NCBI GenBank assembly: GCA_964019415.1
Contig: OZ025882.1
Location: 3,640,427 to 3,704,426 of the forward strand
Length of the DNA stretch: 64,000 nucleotides
Direction of reading: 5' to 3'
Source of the DNA: Ianthella basta
Lineage: Eukaryota > Porifera > Demospongiae > Verongiida > Ianthellidae
Positions 22,331 through 33,285 of this stretch are shown piece by piece; the first letter of the stretch is position 1, and each line of letters starts with the position of its first letter. A model generated the notes under the pieces. That model was not told the origin of the DNA, made no database searches, and saw nothing but the letters and a program-made list of their open reading frames with translations. Both the position numbers and the translations under genes were made by a program.

Positions 22331-22429
22331 TGAGACGCACCAATCTGCTCAGATACTAAGCTTATATACAAAATGTTCTAATCATGCAAAGTCAGTTGTC
22401 TTGTGTTGTTCAGCATCTCTCATTTGGCA

Positions 22430-22770
22430 TTAGGAGTCATGCACTAGCGTTTGGATGGGCAACACCCCCCCCCCTTGCTAAAGGTAAAAGGAAAGTTGTT
22501 TTGGGACCATAAGCAGTTGTGCGCTATAGTTTGGTTGGGCATCGCTCCCCTTTGCTAATGGGCATGAGAAAATTTGGTGAGGACCATTTGGAGTCATGCA
22601 CTATAGTTTGGTAGGACAACACTCACCTATGGCTAATCTGTATGAGAAATATTCTTTGTGACCATTTGGTGTCATACACTAGAGTTTGGTTGGGCAACAC
22701 TCCCCCTTGCTAATGGATATGAGAAAAGTTGTTTGCAACATATAGAGTGATTGCTAAATTGCCCTTGCTA
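22430..22770 (-). repeat. satellite A (~77 bp), reverse orientation
   Basis: Four units with 'ggagtcatgcactagagttt', 'gggcaacactccccc' and 'ttgctaatgggtatgagaaa'. Interrupted at its right edge by the LINE piece at 22.8-23.3 kb. Confidence 0.85.
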
Positions 22771-22790
22771 AAGTGATTGGAGCCATGAGA

Positions 22791-23311
22791 AAAGAGGTAA
22801 TTGATTGAAGGGAACAGAGCAAGGCAACAAAACTTAGAGTGATCAATGCCACTGTGATGCCAACTCTGTTGTATATATGTGAGACCTGGACCCTGCTAGA
22901 GAGACACAAGAGCAGAATGCATGTCCTTGAAATGAGAGGCCTGAGGAGAGCGGAACAAGTGACTATGCTGGATAAAGTAAGGAATGTGGACATTGGATCA
23001 AGAGTGGGACAAGTGGCAGTGGTATCAAGAGTAGAAAGAAAAGAAGACAGAGTGGTTTGAAAAGATGGAAGAAATGACAGATGATAGGATGGTAAAGAAG
23101 GTGTATGTGGAGAATGTGCCGGGAAAGTGACCAAGGGGAAGACCAAGGAAAAGATGGGTTGATGGTCTGAAAGTAAACAGAACAGTTAATTATTGAACTG
23201 TCTAGTACATCATGATGTGAACTATCTATGTTTTGCTTACATGGGATTTCCAGTGACCTCCTGCTGGAGATAAGCTGTGTATGACTGTTTGATTGATTGA
23301 TTGATTGAACA
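22791..23311 (+). mobile_element. LINE 3' end inserted in satellite A
   Basis: The plus-strand frame reads INATVMPTLLYICETWTLLE, then VLEMRGLRRAEQVTMLDKVR, EEMTDDRMVKKVYVENVPGK and RGRPRKRWVDGLK, the well-known C-terminal end downstream of the RT domain in many animal LINEs. The element finishes with a (TTGA)n tail at about 23289-23311, typical of LINEs that end in short repeats rather than poly(A). Everything upstream of the C-terminus is missing (5' truncation). Satellite A resumes on both sides, so this insertion is younger than that part of the array. Confidence 0.7.
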
Positions 23312-24510
23312 CTTCTCCCTTGCTAATTGGCATGAGAAAAATTATTTATGACCATTTGGAGTCATACACTAGAGTTTGGTAGGACAACACTCCCCCTTTG
23401 CTAATTGGTTTGAAAACAATTGTGACCATTTGGAGTCATGCACTATATCTAGTTTTGGTGGACAACACTTCCCCCTTGTTAATGGGTATGAGAAAAGTCG
23501 TTTCGAACATTTTGAGTCATGCACTAGAGTTTGGGTGGGTAAGACTCCCCCTTTGCTAATGGGCATGAGAAAATGGTTTAGGACTATTTGAAGTCATGCA
23601 CTAGGGTTTGGATGGGCAACACTCCCCCCTTGCTAATGGGTATCAGAAAAGTGGTTTTCAACATTGGAGTCATGCACTAATTTCTGGGTAGACAACACTC
23701 CCCCTGCATGATATTGGGCATGAGAAAAATTGTTTCAGACCATTTGAAATCATGCACTAGAGTTTGCCTGGGCAACACTCCCCCTTTCTAATGGGTATGA
23801 GAAACGTTGTTTGGAACATTTTGAGTCATGCACTAGTATTTGAGCAGTCCCCCCTTAATAATGAGAATGAGAATAGTCAATTGGAACATTTGGAGTTGTG
23901 CACTACAGTTTTGGTTGGGAACACTCCCCCTTGCTAATGGGTATGAGAAATGCTGTTTGGTACTTATGGAGTCATGCATTCGAGTTTGAATGGGCAACAT
24001 TCCCCACGTTAGTAATGGGTATGAGAAAATTCATTTGGAAGTTTTGGAGTCATGCGCTGGAGTTGGGGCAGGTAAGACTCCCCCCTTGCTAATGGGTATG
24101 AGAAATGTCCTTTGTAACATTTGGAATGATGCACTGGAGTTTTTGTGAGTGAAACTTTCCCCTTGCTAATGGGTTGGAGAAAAGACATTTGCGACATTTG
24201 GAGTCATGCACTGGAGTTTGGGTGGGTAAGACTCGATCCCCCTTGCTAATGGGTTTGAGTAACGTTATTCGCAACATTTGGAGTGATGTACTGGAGTTTG
24301 GGATTGTAAGACCCCCCTTGATAATGGGGATGAGAAATGCCCTTTGCAACATTTGGAGTGATACACTGGAGTTTGGGTGGGTAAGACCCCCTCTTCCTAC
24401 TGGGTATGAGAAATGTCATTTGTAACATATAAGTCATGCGCTGCAGTTTTGGTGGGTAAGACTCCTCCTTTGCTAATGGATATGAGAAAAGTCATTTGCA
24501 ACAGCGTATG
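23312..24510 (-). repeat. satellite A, reverse orientation
   Basis: About 15 units of 76-80 bp. The conserved core is 'ttgctaatgggtatgagaaa' followed by 'cattt(g)gagtcatgcact'. Units differ by small indels. Because 77 is not a multiple of 3, long open frames run through three frames in turn; these are not genes. Confidence 0.9.
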
Positions 24511-24519
24511 ACGACAAAT

Positions 24520-25195
24520 GCTGCAAACCACTTTTGTCATGCCCATTAGGATGAGAGGAGTGTTACCCACTGAAACTCCCGTGCATGACTCTAAATGTTG
24601 CAAACAACTTTTCTCGTGCACATTAGCAAGAGGGTAGGCTTACCCACCAAAACTCGAGTGCACAACTCCAAATGTTGCAAACAACTTTTCTCCAAGACAT
24701 TAGCAAGGGGGGAGTCTTACCCACCCAAACTCCAGTGCATGACTACAAATGTTGCAAACGACTTTTCTCATACCCATTAGAAAGGGGGGAGTGTTACCCA
24801 CTCATAATCCAGTGCATGACTCCATATATGGCAAATGGCTTTTCTCATACCCATTAGCAAAGGCGGAACCTTACCCACCCAAACTCCAGTGCATAACTTC
24901 AAATGTGGCAAATAACTATTCTAATGTACCACTTTTGTCATACTCGTTAGCAAGGGGGAATCTTACCCACCCATACTAGAGTGCATGACTCCAAAATGTT
25001 GCAAACTACATTTCTCATGCCCATTAGCTAGGGTGGAGTCTTACCATTAGCAAGGGGGGAGTCTTACCCACCCAAACTACAGTGCATGACTGCAAATGTT
25101 GTAAACCACTTCTCTCAAGTCAATTAGCAAGAAGGGAGTCTTGCCCACCCAAACTCCAGTCCGGGTCACCAAATGTTGCAAACAACGTTTCTCAT
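24520..25195 (+). repeat. satellite A, forward orientation
   Basis: Orientation flips at 24500-24530; from here units read 'ccagtgcatgactccaaatg', 'ttgcaaac..cttttctcat', 'cccattagcaaggggggagt'. About nine units, ending abruptly at 25195 where the satellite B block begins. Confidence 0.9.
25183..25195 (+). repeat. target-site duplication, left copy
   Basis: CAACGTTTCTCAT ends the left satellite A block and is repeated at 39221-39233. Normal A units read AACGTCTTTTCTCAT, so both copies share the same private 3-base loss. That makes a true duplication of one site more likely than chance similarity of neighbouring units. The first three bases (CAA) at the right end could belong to satellite B, so the duplication is 10-13 bp. 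Confidence 0.65.
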
Positions 25196-25540
25196 AGAGG
25201 GAATTGCTTTTTTGCAGTTAGCCACTGCGAGGCAATATATTGAAAGGTTAATCACTGGATATTACGCCTGACCTACCAACTACACCAGTATTGGTGTCTC
25301 AGTTGGCAGGGGGGCACAAAGCCCTATTGGTTGGCAACCAGTGATCGCCTCCCCCAGTCATCCAACAAAGATGGAAGAGCCACAGACAGCTGTCTCGCCC
25401 TAATTGGGACTCATCAGTGTGGCGTACTGATGGTTGATGATTGGATGACTGGCTGCTTCTGTATCCACCACAAGTTAAACACTTCAATTCAATGGTTAAT
25501 CACTGGATATTATGCCTGGCGTAACATCCAGTGATTAACC
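25196..25540 (-). repeat. inverted partial units at the left end of satellite B
   Basis: One nearly complete B unit runs opposite to the rest of the array, followed by a shorter inverted piece (25485-25517). The palindrome ggttaatcactggatatta / reverse complement at about 25494-25540 marks the switch. The hammerhead in the inverted unit (core complement at 25411-25417) has GAGA in place of GAAA and should be inactive. Confidence 0.75.
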
Positions 25541-26391
25541 TTTCAATATATTGCCTGGCAGTGGCTAACTGCAAAAAGCAATTCCCCTTTGACAATACCT
25601 CAGTCGTGACGACTGTAGCCTCCCTTGTCTGTTTCTGTTGAAACCACAAGTGTTTAACTTGTGGTGGATACAGACGCAGCCAGTCATCCAACCATCAACT
25701 ATCAGTACACCACACTGATGAGCCCCAATTAGGGCGAAACAGCTGTCTGTGGCTCTTCCATCTTTGTTGGATGACTGGGGGAGGCGATCACTGGTTGCCA
25801 ACCAATAGGGCTTCGTGCCCCCCTGCCAACTGAGACACCATAATACTGGTGTAGTTGGTAGGTCAGGCGTAATATCCAGTGATTAACCTTTCAATATATA
25901 TTGCCTCGCAGTGGCTAACTGCAAAAGGCAATTCCCCTTTGACAATGCCTCAGTCGTGACGACTGTAGCCTCCCTTGTCTGTTGCTGTTGAAACCACAAG
26001 TGTTTAACTTGTGGTGGATACAGAAGCAGCCAGTCATCCAACCATCAACTATCAGTACGCCACACTGATGAGCCCCAATTAGGGTGAAACAGCTGTCTGT
26101 GGCTCTTCCATCTTTGTTGGATGACTGGGGGAGGCGATCACTGGTTGCCAATCAATAGGGCTTCGTGCCCCCCTGCCAACTGAGACACCATAATATTGGT
26201 GTAGTTGGTAGGTCAGGCGTAATATCCAGTGATTAATCTTTCAATATATATATTGCCTCGCAATGGCTCGCAGTGGCTAACTGCAAAAAGCAATTCCCCT
26301 TTGACAATGCCTCAGTCGTGACGACTGTAGCCTCCCTTGTCTGTTTCTGTTGAAACCACAAGTGTTTAACTTGTGGTGGATACAGATGCAG

Positions 26392-26490
26392 CCAGTCATC
26401 CAACCATCAACCATCAGTACGCCACACTGATGAGCCCCAATTAGGGCGAAACAGCTGTCTGTGGCTCTTCCATCTTTGTTGGATGACTGG
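26392..26490 (+). ncRNA. type I hammerhead ribozyme (type example, monomer 3)
   Basis: Outer stem I CCAGTCATCCAAC (26392-26404) pairs with GTTGGATGACTGG (26478-26490), 13 bp. Inner stem I GCCACA (26421-26426) pairs with TGTGGC (26460-26465). The core is CTGATGA 26427-26433; stem II GCCC/GGGC (26434-26437 with 26444-26447) with loop CAATTA; GAA 26448-26450; A15.1-C15.2 (26451-26452) pair with GU (26457-26458) across AGCT; C17 is 26459. The predicted cut lies between 26459 and 26460. The large internal loop in stem I and the stem II loop are placed for the loop-loop contact that natural hammerheads need. All invariant bases are present. Confidence 0.9.
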
Positions 26491-28384
26491 GTGAGGCGAT
26501 CACTGGTTGCCAATCAATAGAGCTTCGTGCCCCCCTGCCAACTGAGTCATCATAATACTGGTGTAGTTGGTAGGTCAGGCATAATATCCAGTGATTAACC
26601 TTTCAATATGTATTGCCTCGCAGTGGCTCACTGCAAAAAGCAATTCCCCTTTGACAATGCCTCAGTCGTAACGACTGTAGCCTCCCTTCTCTGTTTCTGT
26701 TGAAACCACAAGTGTTTAACTTGTGGTGGATACAGAAGCAGCCAGTCATCCAACCATCAACCATCAGTACGCCACACTGATGAGCCCCAATTAGGGCGAA
26801 ACAGCTGTCTGTGGCTCTTCCATCTTTGTTGGATGACTGGGTGAGGCGATCACTGGTTGCCAATCAATAGGGCTTCGTGCCCCTCTGCCAACTGAGACAT
26901 CATAATACTGGTGTAGTTGGTAGGTCAGGCATAATATCCAGTGATTAACCTTTCAATATATATATTGTCTCGCAGTGGCTCGCAGTGGCTAACTGCAAAA
27001 AGCAATTCCCCTTTGACAATGCCTCAGTCGTGACGACTGCAGCCTCCCTTCTCTGTTTCTGTTGAAACCACAAGTGTTTAACTTGTGGTGGATACAGAAG
27101 CAGCCAGTCATCCAACCATCAACCATCAGTATGCCACACTGATGAGCCCCAATTAGGGTGAAACAGCTGTCTGTGGCTCTTCCATCTTTGTTGGATGACT
27201 GGGGGAGGCGATCACTGGTTGCCAACCAATAGGACTTCGTGCCCCCCTGCCAACTGAGTGAGATATCATAATACTGGTGTAGTTGGTAGGTCAGGCGTAA
27301 TATCCAGTGATTAACCTTTCAATAAATATATTGCCTCGCAGTGGTTGGCAGTGGCTAACTGCAAAAAGCAATTCCCCTTTGACAATGCCTCAGTCGTGAC
27401 GACTGCAGCCTCCCTTGTCTGTTTCTGTTGAAACCACAAGCGTTTAACTTGTGGTGGATACAGAAGAAGCCAGTCATCAAACCATCAACCATCAGTACGC
27501 CACACTGATGAGCCCCAATTAGGGCGAAACAGTTGTCTGTAGCTCCTCCATCTTTGTTGAATGACTGGGGGAGGCGACCACTGGTTGCCAACCAATAGGG
27601 CTTCGTGCCCCCCTGCCAACTGAGACATCATAATACTGGTGTAGTTGGTAGGTCAAACGTAATATCCAGTGATTAACCTTTCAATATATTGCCTCGTAGT
27701 GGCTAACTGCAAAAGGCAATTCCCTTTGACAATGCCTCAGTCGTGACGACTGTAGCCTCCCTTGTCTGTTTCTGTTGAAACCACAAGTGTTTAACTTGTG
27801 GTGGATACAGAAGAAGCCAGTCATCCAACCATCAACCATCAGTACGCCACACTGATGAGCCCCAATTAGGGCGAAACAGTTGTCTGTAGCTCCTCCATCT
27901 TTGTTGAATGACTGGGGGAGGTGATCACTGGTTGCCAACCAATAGGGCTTCGTGCCCCCCTGCCGAGACACCAATACTGGTATAGTTGGTAAATCAGGCG
28001 TAATATTCAGTGATTAACCTTTCAATATATTGCCTGGCAGTGGCTAACTGCAAAAAGCAATTCCCCTTTGACAATGCCTCAGTCGTGACGACTGTAGCCT
28101 CCCTTGTCTGTTGCTGTTGAAACCACAAGTGTTTAACTTGTGGTGGATACAGACGCAGCCAGTCATCCAACCATCAACCATCAGTACGCCACACTGATGA
28201 GCCCCAATTAGGGCGAAACAGCTGTCTGTAGCTCTTCCATCTTTGTTGGATGACTGGGTGAGGCGATCACTGGTTGCCAACCAATAGGGCTTTGTGCCCC
28301 CCTGCCAACTGAGACATCATAATACTGGTGTAGTTGGTAGGTCAGGCGTAATATCCAGTGATTAACCTTTCAATATATTGCCTC

Positions 28385-31300
28385 GCAGTGGCTAACTGCA
28401 AAAAGCAATTCCCCTTTGACAATGCCTCAGTCGTGACGACTGAAGCTTCCCTTGTCTGTTTCTGTTGAAACCACAAGTGTTTAACTTGTGGTGGATACAG
28501 AAGCAGCCAGTCATCCAACCATCAACCATCAGTACGCCACACTGATGAGCCCCAATCAGAGTGAAACAGCTGTCTGTGGCTCTTCCATCTTTGTTGGATG
28601 ACTGGGGGAGGCGATCACTGGTTGCCAATCAATAGAGCTTCGTGCCCCCCTGCCAACTGAGACACCATAATACTGGTGTAGTTGGTAGGTCAGGCGTAAT
28701 ATCCAGTGATTAACCTTTCAATATATATATTGCCTCACAGTGGTTGGCAGTGGCTAACTGCAAAAAGCAATTCCCCTTTGACAATGCCTCAGTCGTGACG
28801 ACTGAAGCCTCCCTTGTCTGTTTCTGTTGAAACCATAAGTGTGTAACTTGTGGTGGATACAGAAGAAGCCAGTCATCAAACCATCAAACATCAGTATGCC
28901 ACACTGATGAGCTCCAATTAGGGCAAAACAGTTGTCTGTAGCTCCTCCATCTTTGTTGATTGACTGGGGGAGGCGATCACTGGTTGCCAACCAATAGGGC
29001 TTCGTGCCCCCCTGCCGAGACACCAATACTGGTGTAATTGGTAGGTCAGGCATAATATCCAGTGATTAACCATTCAATATATTGCCTCGCAGTGGCTAAC
29101 TGCAAAAAGTATTTCCCCTTTGACAATGCCTCAGTCGTGACGACTGTAGCCTCCCTTCTCTGTTTCTGTTGAAACCACAAGTGTTTAACTTGTGGTGGAT
29201 ACAGAAGCAGCCAGACATCCAACCATCAACCATCAGCACGCCACACTGATGAGCCCCAATTAGGGTGAAACAGCTGTCTGTGGTTCTTTCATCTTTGTTG
29301 GATGACTGGGGGAGGCGATCACTGGTTGCCAACCAATAGGGCTTCGTGCCCCTCTGCCAACTGAGACACCATAATACTGGTGTAGTTGGTAGGTCAGGCG
29401 TAATATCCAGTGATTAACTTTTCAATATATTGCCTCGCAGTGGCTAACTGCAAAAACCATTTCCCCTTTGACAATGCCTCAGTCGTAACGACTGTAGCCT
29501 CCCTTGTCTGTTTCTGTTGAAACCACAGTGTTTAACTTGTGGTGGATACAGAAGCAGTCAGTCATCCAACCATCAACTATCAGTACGCCACACTGATGAG
29601 CCCCAATTAGGGTGAAACAGCTGTCTATAGCTCTTCCATCTGTGTTGGATGACTGGGTGAGGCGATCACTGGTTGCCAACCAATAGGGCTTCGTGCTCCC
29701 CTGCCAACTGAGTGAGACATCATAATACTGGTGTAGTTGGTAGGTCAGGCGTAATATCCAGTGATTAACCTTTCAATATATATATTGCCTCACAGTGGTT
29801 GGCAGTGGCTAACTACAAAAAGCAATTCCCCTTTGACAATGCCTCAGTCGTGATGACTGTAGCCTCCCTTGTCTGTTTCTGTTGAAACCACAAGTGTTTA
29901 ACTTGTGGTGGATACAGAAGAAGCCAGTCATCCAACCATCAACCATCAGTACGCCACACTGATGAGCCCCAATTAGGGCGAAACAGCTGTCTGTGGCTCT
30001 TCCATCTTTGTTGGATGACTGGGTGAGGCGATCACTGGTTGCCAATCAATAGGGCTTCGTGCCCCCCTGCCAACTGAGACATCATAATACTAGTGTAGTT
30101 GGTAGGTCAGGCGTAATATCCAGTGATTAACCTTTCAATATATTGCCTCGCAGTGGCTAACTGCAAAAGGCAATTCCCCTTTGACAATGCCTCAGTCGTG
30201 ACGACTGCAGCCTCCCTTGCCTGTTTCTGTTGAAACCACAAGTGTTTAACTTGTGGTGGATACAGATGCAGCCAGTCATCCAATCATCAACCATCAGTAT
30301 GCCACACTGATGAGCTCCAATTAGGGCGAAACAGTTATCTGTAGCTCCTCCATCTTTGTTGAATGACTGGGAGAGGTGATCACTGGTTGCCAACCAATAG
30401 GGCTTCGTGCCCCCCTGCCGAGACATCAATACTGGTGTAATTGGTAGGTCAGGCATAATATCCAGTGATTAACCTTTCAATATGTTGCCTCGCAATGGCT
30501 AACTGCAAAAAGCAATTCCCCTTTGACAATGCCTCAGTCGTGACGACTGTAGCCTCCCTTGTCTGTTTCTGTTGAAACCACAAGTGTTTAACTTGTGATG
30601 GATACAGACGCAGCCAGTCATCCAACCATCAACCATCAGCACGCCACACTGATGAGCCCCAATTAGGGCGAAACAGCTGTCTGTGGCTCTTCCATCTTTG
30701 TTGGATGACTGGAGGAGGCGATCACTGGTTGCCAACCAATAGGGCTTCGTGCCCCCCTGCCAACTGAGACACCATAATACTGGTGTAGTTGGTAGGTCAG
30801 GCGTAATATCCAGTGATTAACCTTTCAATATGTTGCCTCGCAATGGCTAACTGCAAAAAGCAATTCCACTTTGACAATGCCTCAGTCATGACGACTGTAG
30901 CCTCCCTTGTCTGTTTCTGTTGAAACCACAAGTGTTTAACTTGTGGTGGATAGAGAAGCTGCCAGTCATCCAACCATCAACCATCAGTACGCCACACTGA
31001 TGAGCCCCAATTAGAGTGAAACAGCTGTCTGTGGCTCTTCCATCTTTGTTGGATGACTGGGGGAGGCGATCTTGCCAACCAAAAGGGCTTTGTGCCCCCT
31101 GCCAACTGAGACATCATAATACTGGTGTAGTTGGTAGGTCAGGCGTAATATCCAGTGATTAACCTTTCAATATATATATTGCCTCACAGTGGTTGGCAGT
31201 GGCTAACTGCAAAAAGCAATTCCCCTTTGACAATGCCTCAGTCGTGACGACTGAAGCCTCCCTTGTCTGTTTCTGTTGAAACCATAAGTGTGTAACTTGT

Positions 31301-33285
31301 GGTGGATACAGAAGAAGCCAGTCATCAAACCATCAAACATCAGTATGCCACACTGATGAGCTCCAATTAGGGCGAAACAGTTGTTTGTAGCTCCTCCATC
31401 TTTGTTGGATGACTGGGGGAGGCGATCACTGGTTGCCAACCAATAGGGCTTCGTGCCCCCCTGCCGAGACACCAATACTGGTGTAATTGGTAGGTCAGGC
31501 ATAATATCCAGTGATTAACCATTCAATATATTGCCTCGCAGTGGCTAACTGCAAAAAGCAATTCCCCTTTGACAATGCCTCAGTCGTGACGACTGTAGCC
31601 TCCCTTGTCTGTTTCTGTTGAAACCACAAGTGTTTAACTTGTGGTGGATACAGAAGCAGCCAGTCATCCAACCATTAACCATCAGCACGCCACACTGATG
31701 AGCCCCAATTAGGGCGAAACAGCTGTCTGTGGTTCTTTCATCTTTGTTGGATGACTGGGTGAGGCGATCACTGGTTGCCAACCAATAGGGCTTCGTGCCC
31801 CCCTGCCAACTGAGACACCATAATACTAGTGTAGTTGGTAGGTCAGGCGTAATATCCAGTGATTAACTTTTCAATATATTGCCTCGCAGTGGCTAACTGC
31901 AAAAACCATTTCCCCTTTGACAATGCCTCAGTCGTAACGACTGTAGCCTCCCTTGTCTGTTTCTGTTGAAACCACAGTGTTTAACTTGTGGTGGATACAG
32001 AAGCAGCAAGTCATCCAACCATCAACTATCAGTACGCCACACTGATGAGCCCCAATTAGGGCGAAACAGCTGTCTATAGCTCTTCCATCTGTGTTGGATG
32101 ACTGGGTGAGGCGATCACTGGTTGCCAACCAATAGGGCTTCGTGCTCCCCTGCCAACTGAGTGAGACATCATAATACTGGTGTAGTTGGTAGGTCAAGCG
32201 TAATATCCAGTGATTAACCTTTCAATATATATATTGCCTCACAGTGGTTGGCAGTGGCTAACTACAAAAAGCAATTCCCCTTTGACAATGCCTCAGTCGT
32301 GATGACTGTAGCCTCCCTTGTCTGTTTCTGTTGAAACCACAAGTGTTTAACTTGTGGTGGATACAGAAGCAGCCAGTCATCCAACCATCAACCATCAGTA
32401 CGCCACGCCACACTGATGAGCCCCAATTAGGGCGAAACAGCTGTCTGTGGCTCTTCCATCTTTGTTGGATGACTGGGTGAGGCGATCACTGGTTGCCAAT
32501 CAATAGGGCTTCGTGCCCCCCTGCCAACTGAGACATCATAATACTGGTGTAGTTGGTAGGTCAGGCGTAATATCCAGTGATTAACCTTTCAATATATTGC
32601 CTCGCAGTGGCTAACTGCAAAAGGCAATTCCCCTTTGACAATGCCTCAGTCGTGACGACTGCAGCCTCCCTTGCCTGTTTCTGTTGAAACCACAAGTGTT
32701 TAATTTGTGGTGGATACAGAAGCAGCCAGTCATCCAACCATCAACCATCAGTATGCCACACTGATGAGCTCCAATTATGGCGAAACAGTTATCTGTAGCT
32801 CCTCCATCTTTGTTGAATGACTGGGAGAGGTGATCACTGGTTGCCAACCAATAGGGCTTCGTGCCCCCCTGCCGAGACACCAATACTGGTGTAATTGGTA
32901 GGTCATGCATAATATCCAGTGATTAACCTTTCAATATGTTGCCTCGCAATGGCTAACTGCAAAAAGCAATTCCCCTTTGACAATGCCTCAGTCGTGACGA
33001 CTGTAGTCTCTCTTGTCTGTTTCTGTTGAAATTATTAGTGTTTAAATTGTGGTGGATACAGAAGCAGCCAGACATCCAACCATCAACATTCAGTATGCCA
33101 CACTGATGAGCCCCAATTAGGGCGAAACAGTTGTCTGTAGCTCCTCCATCTTTGTTGGATGACTGGAGGACGCGATCACTGGTTGCCAACCAATAGAGCT
33201 TCGTGCCCCCCTGCCAACTGAGACACCATAATACTGGTGTAGTTGGTAGGTCAGGCGTAATATCCAGTGATTAACCTTTCAATAT
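28385..33285 (+). repeat. 2.45-kb higher-order repeat of seven B monomers, two copies
   Basis: The hammerhead boxes at 28542, 28904, 29246, 29593, 29959, 30307 and 30649 recur 2449-2455 bp later at 30997, 31353, 31695, 32042, 32413, 32761 and 33103. Unit-specific marks travel along: 'agagtgaaac' (28.54/31.0), 'gagctccaatta' with 'ataagtgtgtaac' (28.9/31.35), 'ggttctttc' (29.25/31.7), 'accacagtgttt' with 'tctatagc' (29.6/32.0), 'gttatctgtag' (30.3/32.76). The last pair (30.65/33.1) is less alike. A shorter three-monomer repeat of about 1065 bp links 33103/33450 to 34171/34512. Confidence 0.8.
30614..30712 (+). ncRNA. type I hammerhead ribozyme (monomer 15)
   Basis: Same plan as the type example, with core CTGATGA at 30649-30655, intact GAAAC and GTC, and perfect inner and outer stem I. 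It lies 4.2 kb from the type example yet has an identical core, illustrating conservation along the array. Other copies with a perfect core and inner stem I include those with boxes at 26777, 29959, 32413, 35925 and 38698. Confidence 0.88.

Noticed and set aside
25400..25480. Active hammerhead in the inverted first B unit
   Set aside because: GAAA reads GAGA, removing an essential adenine.
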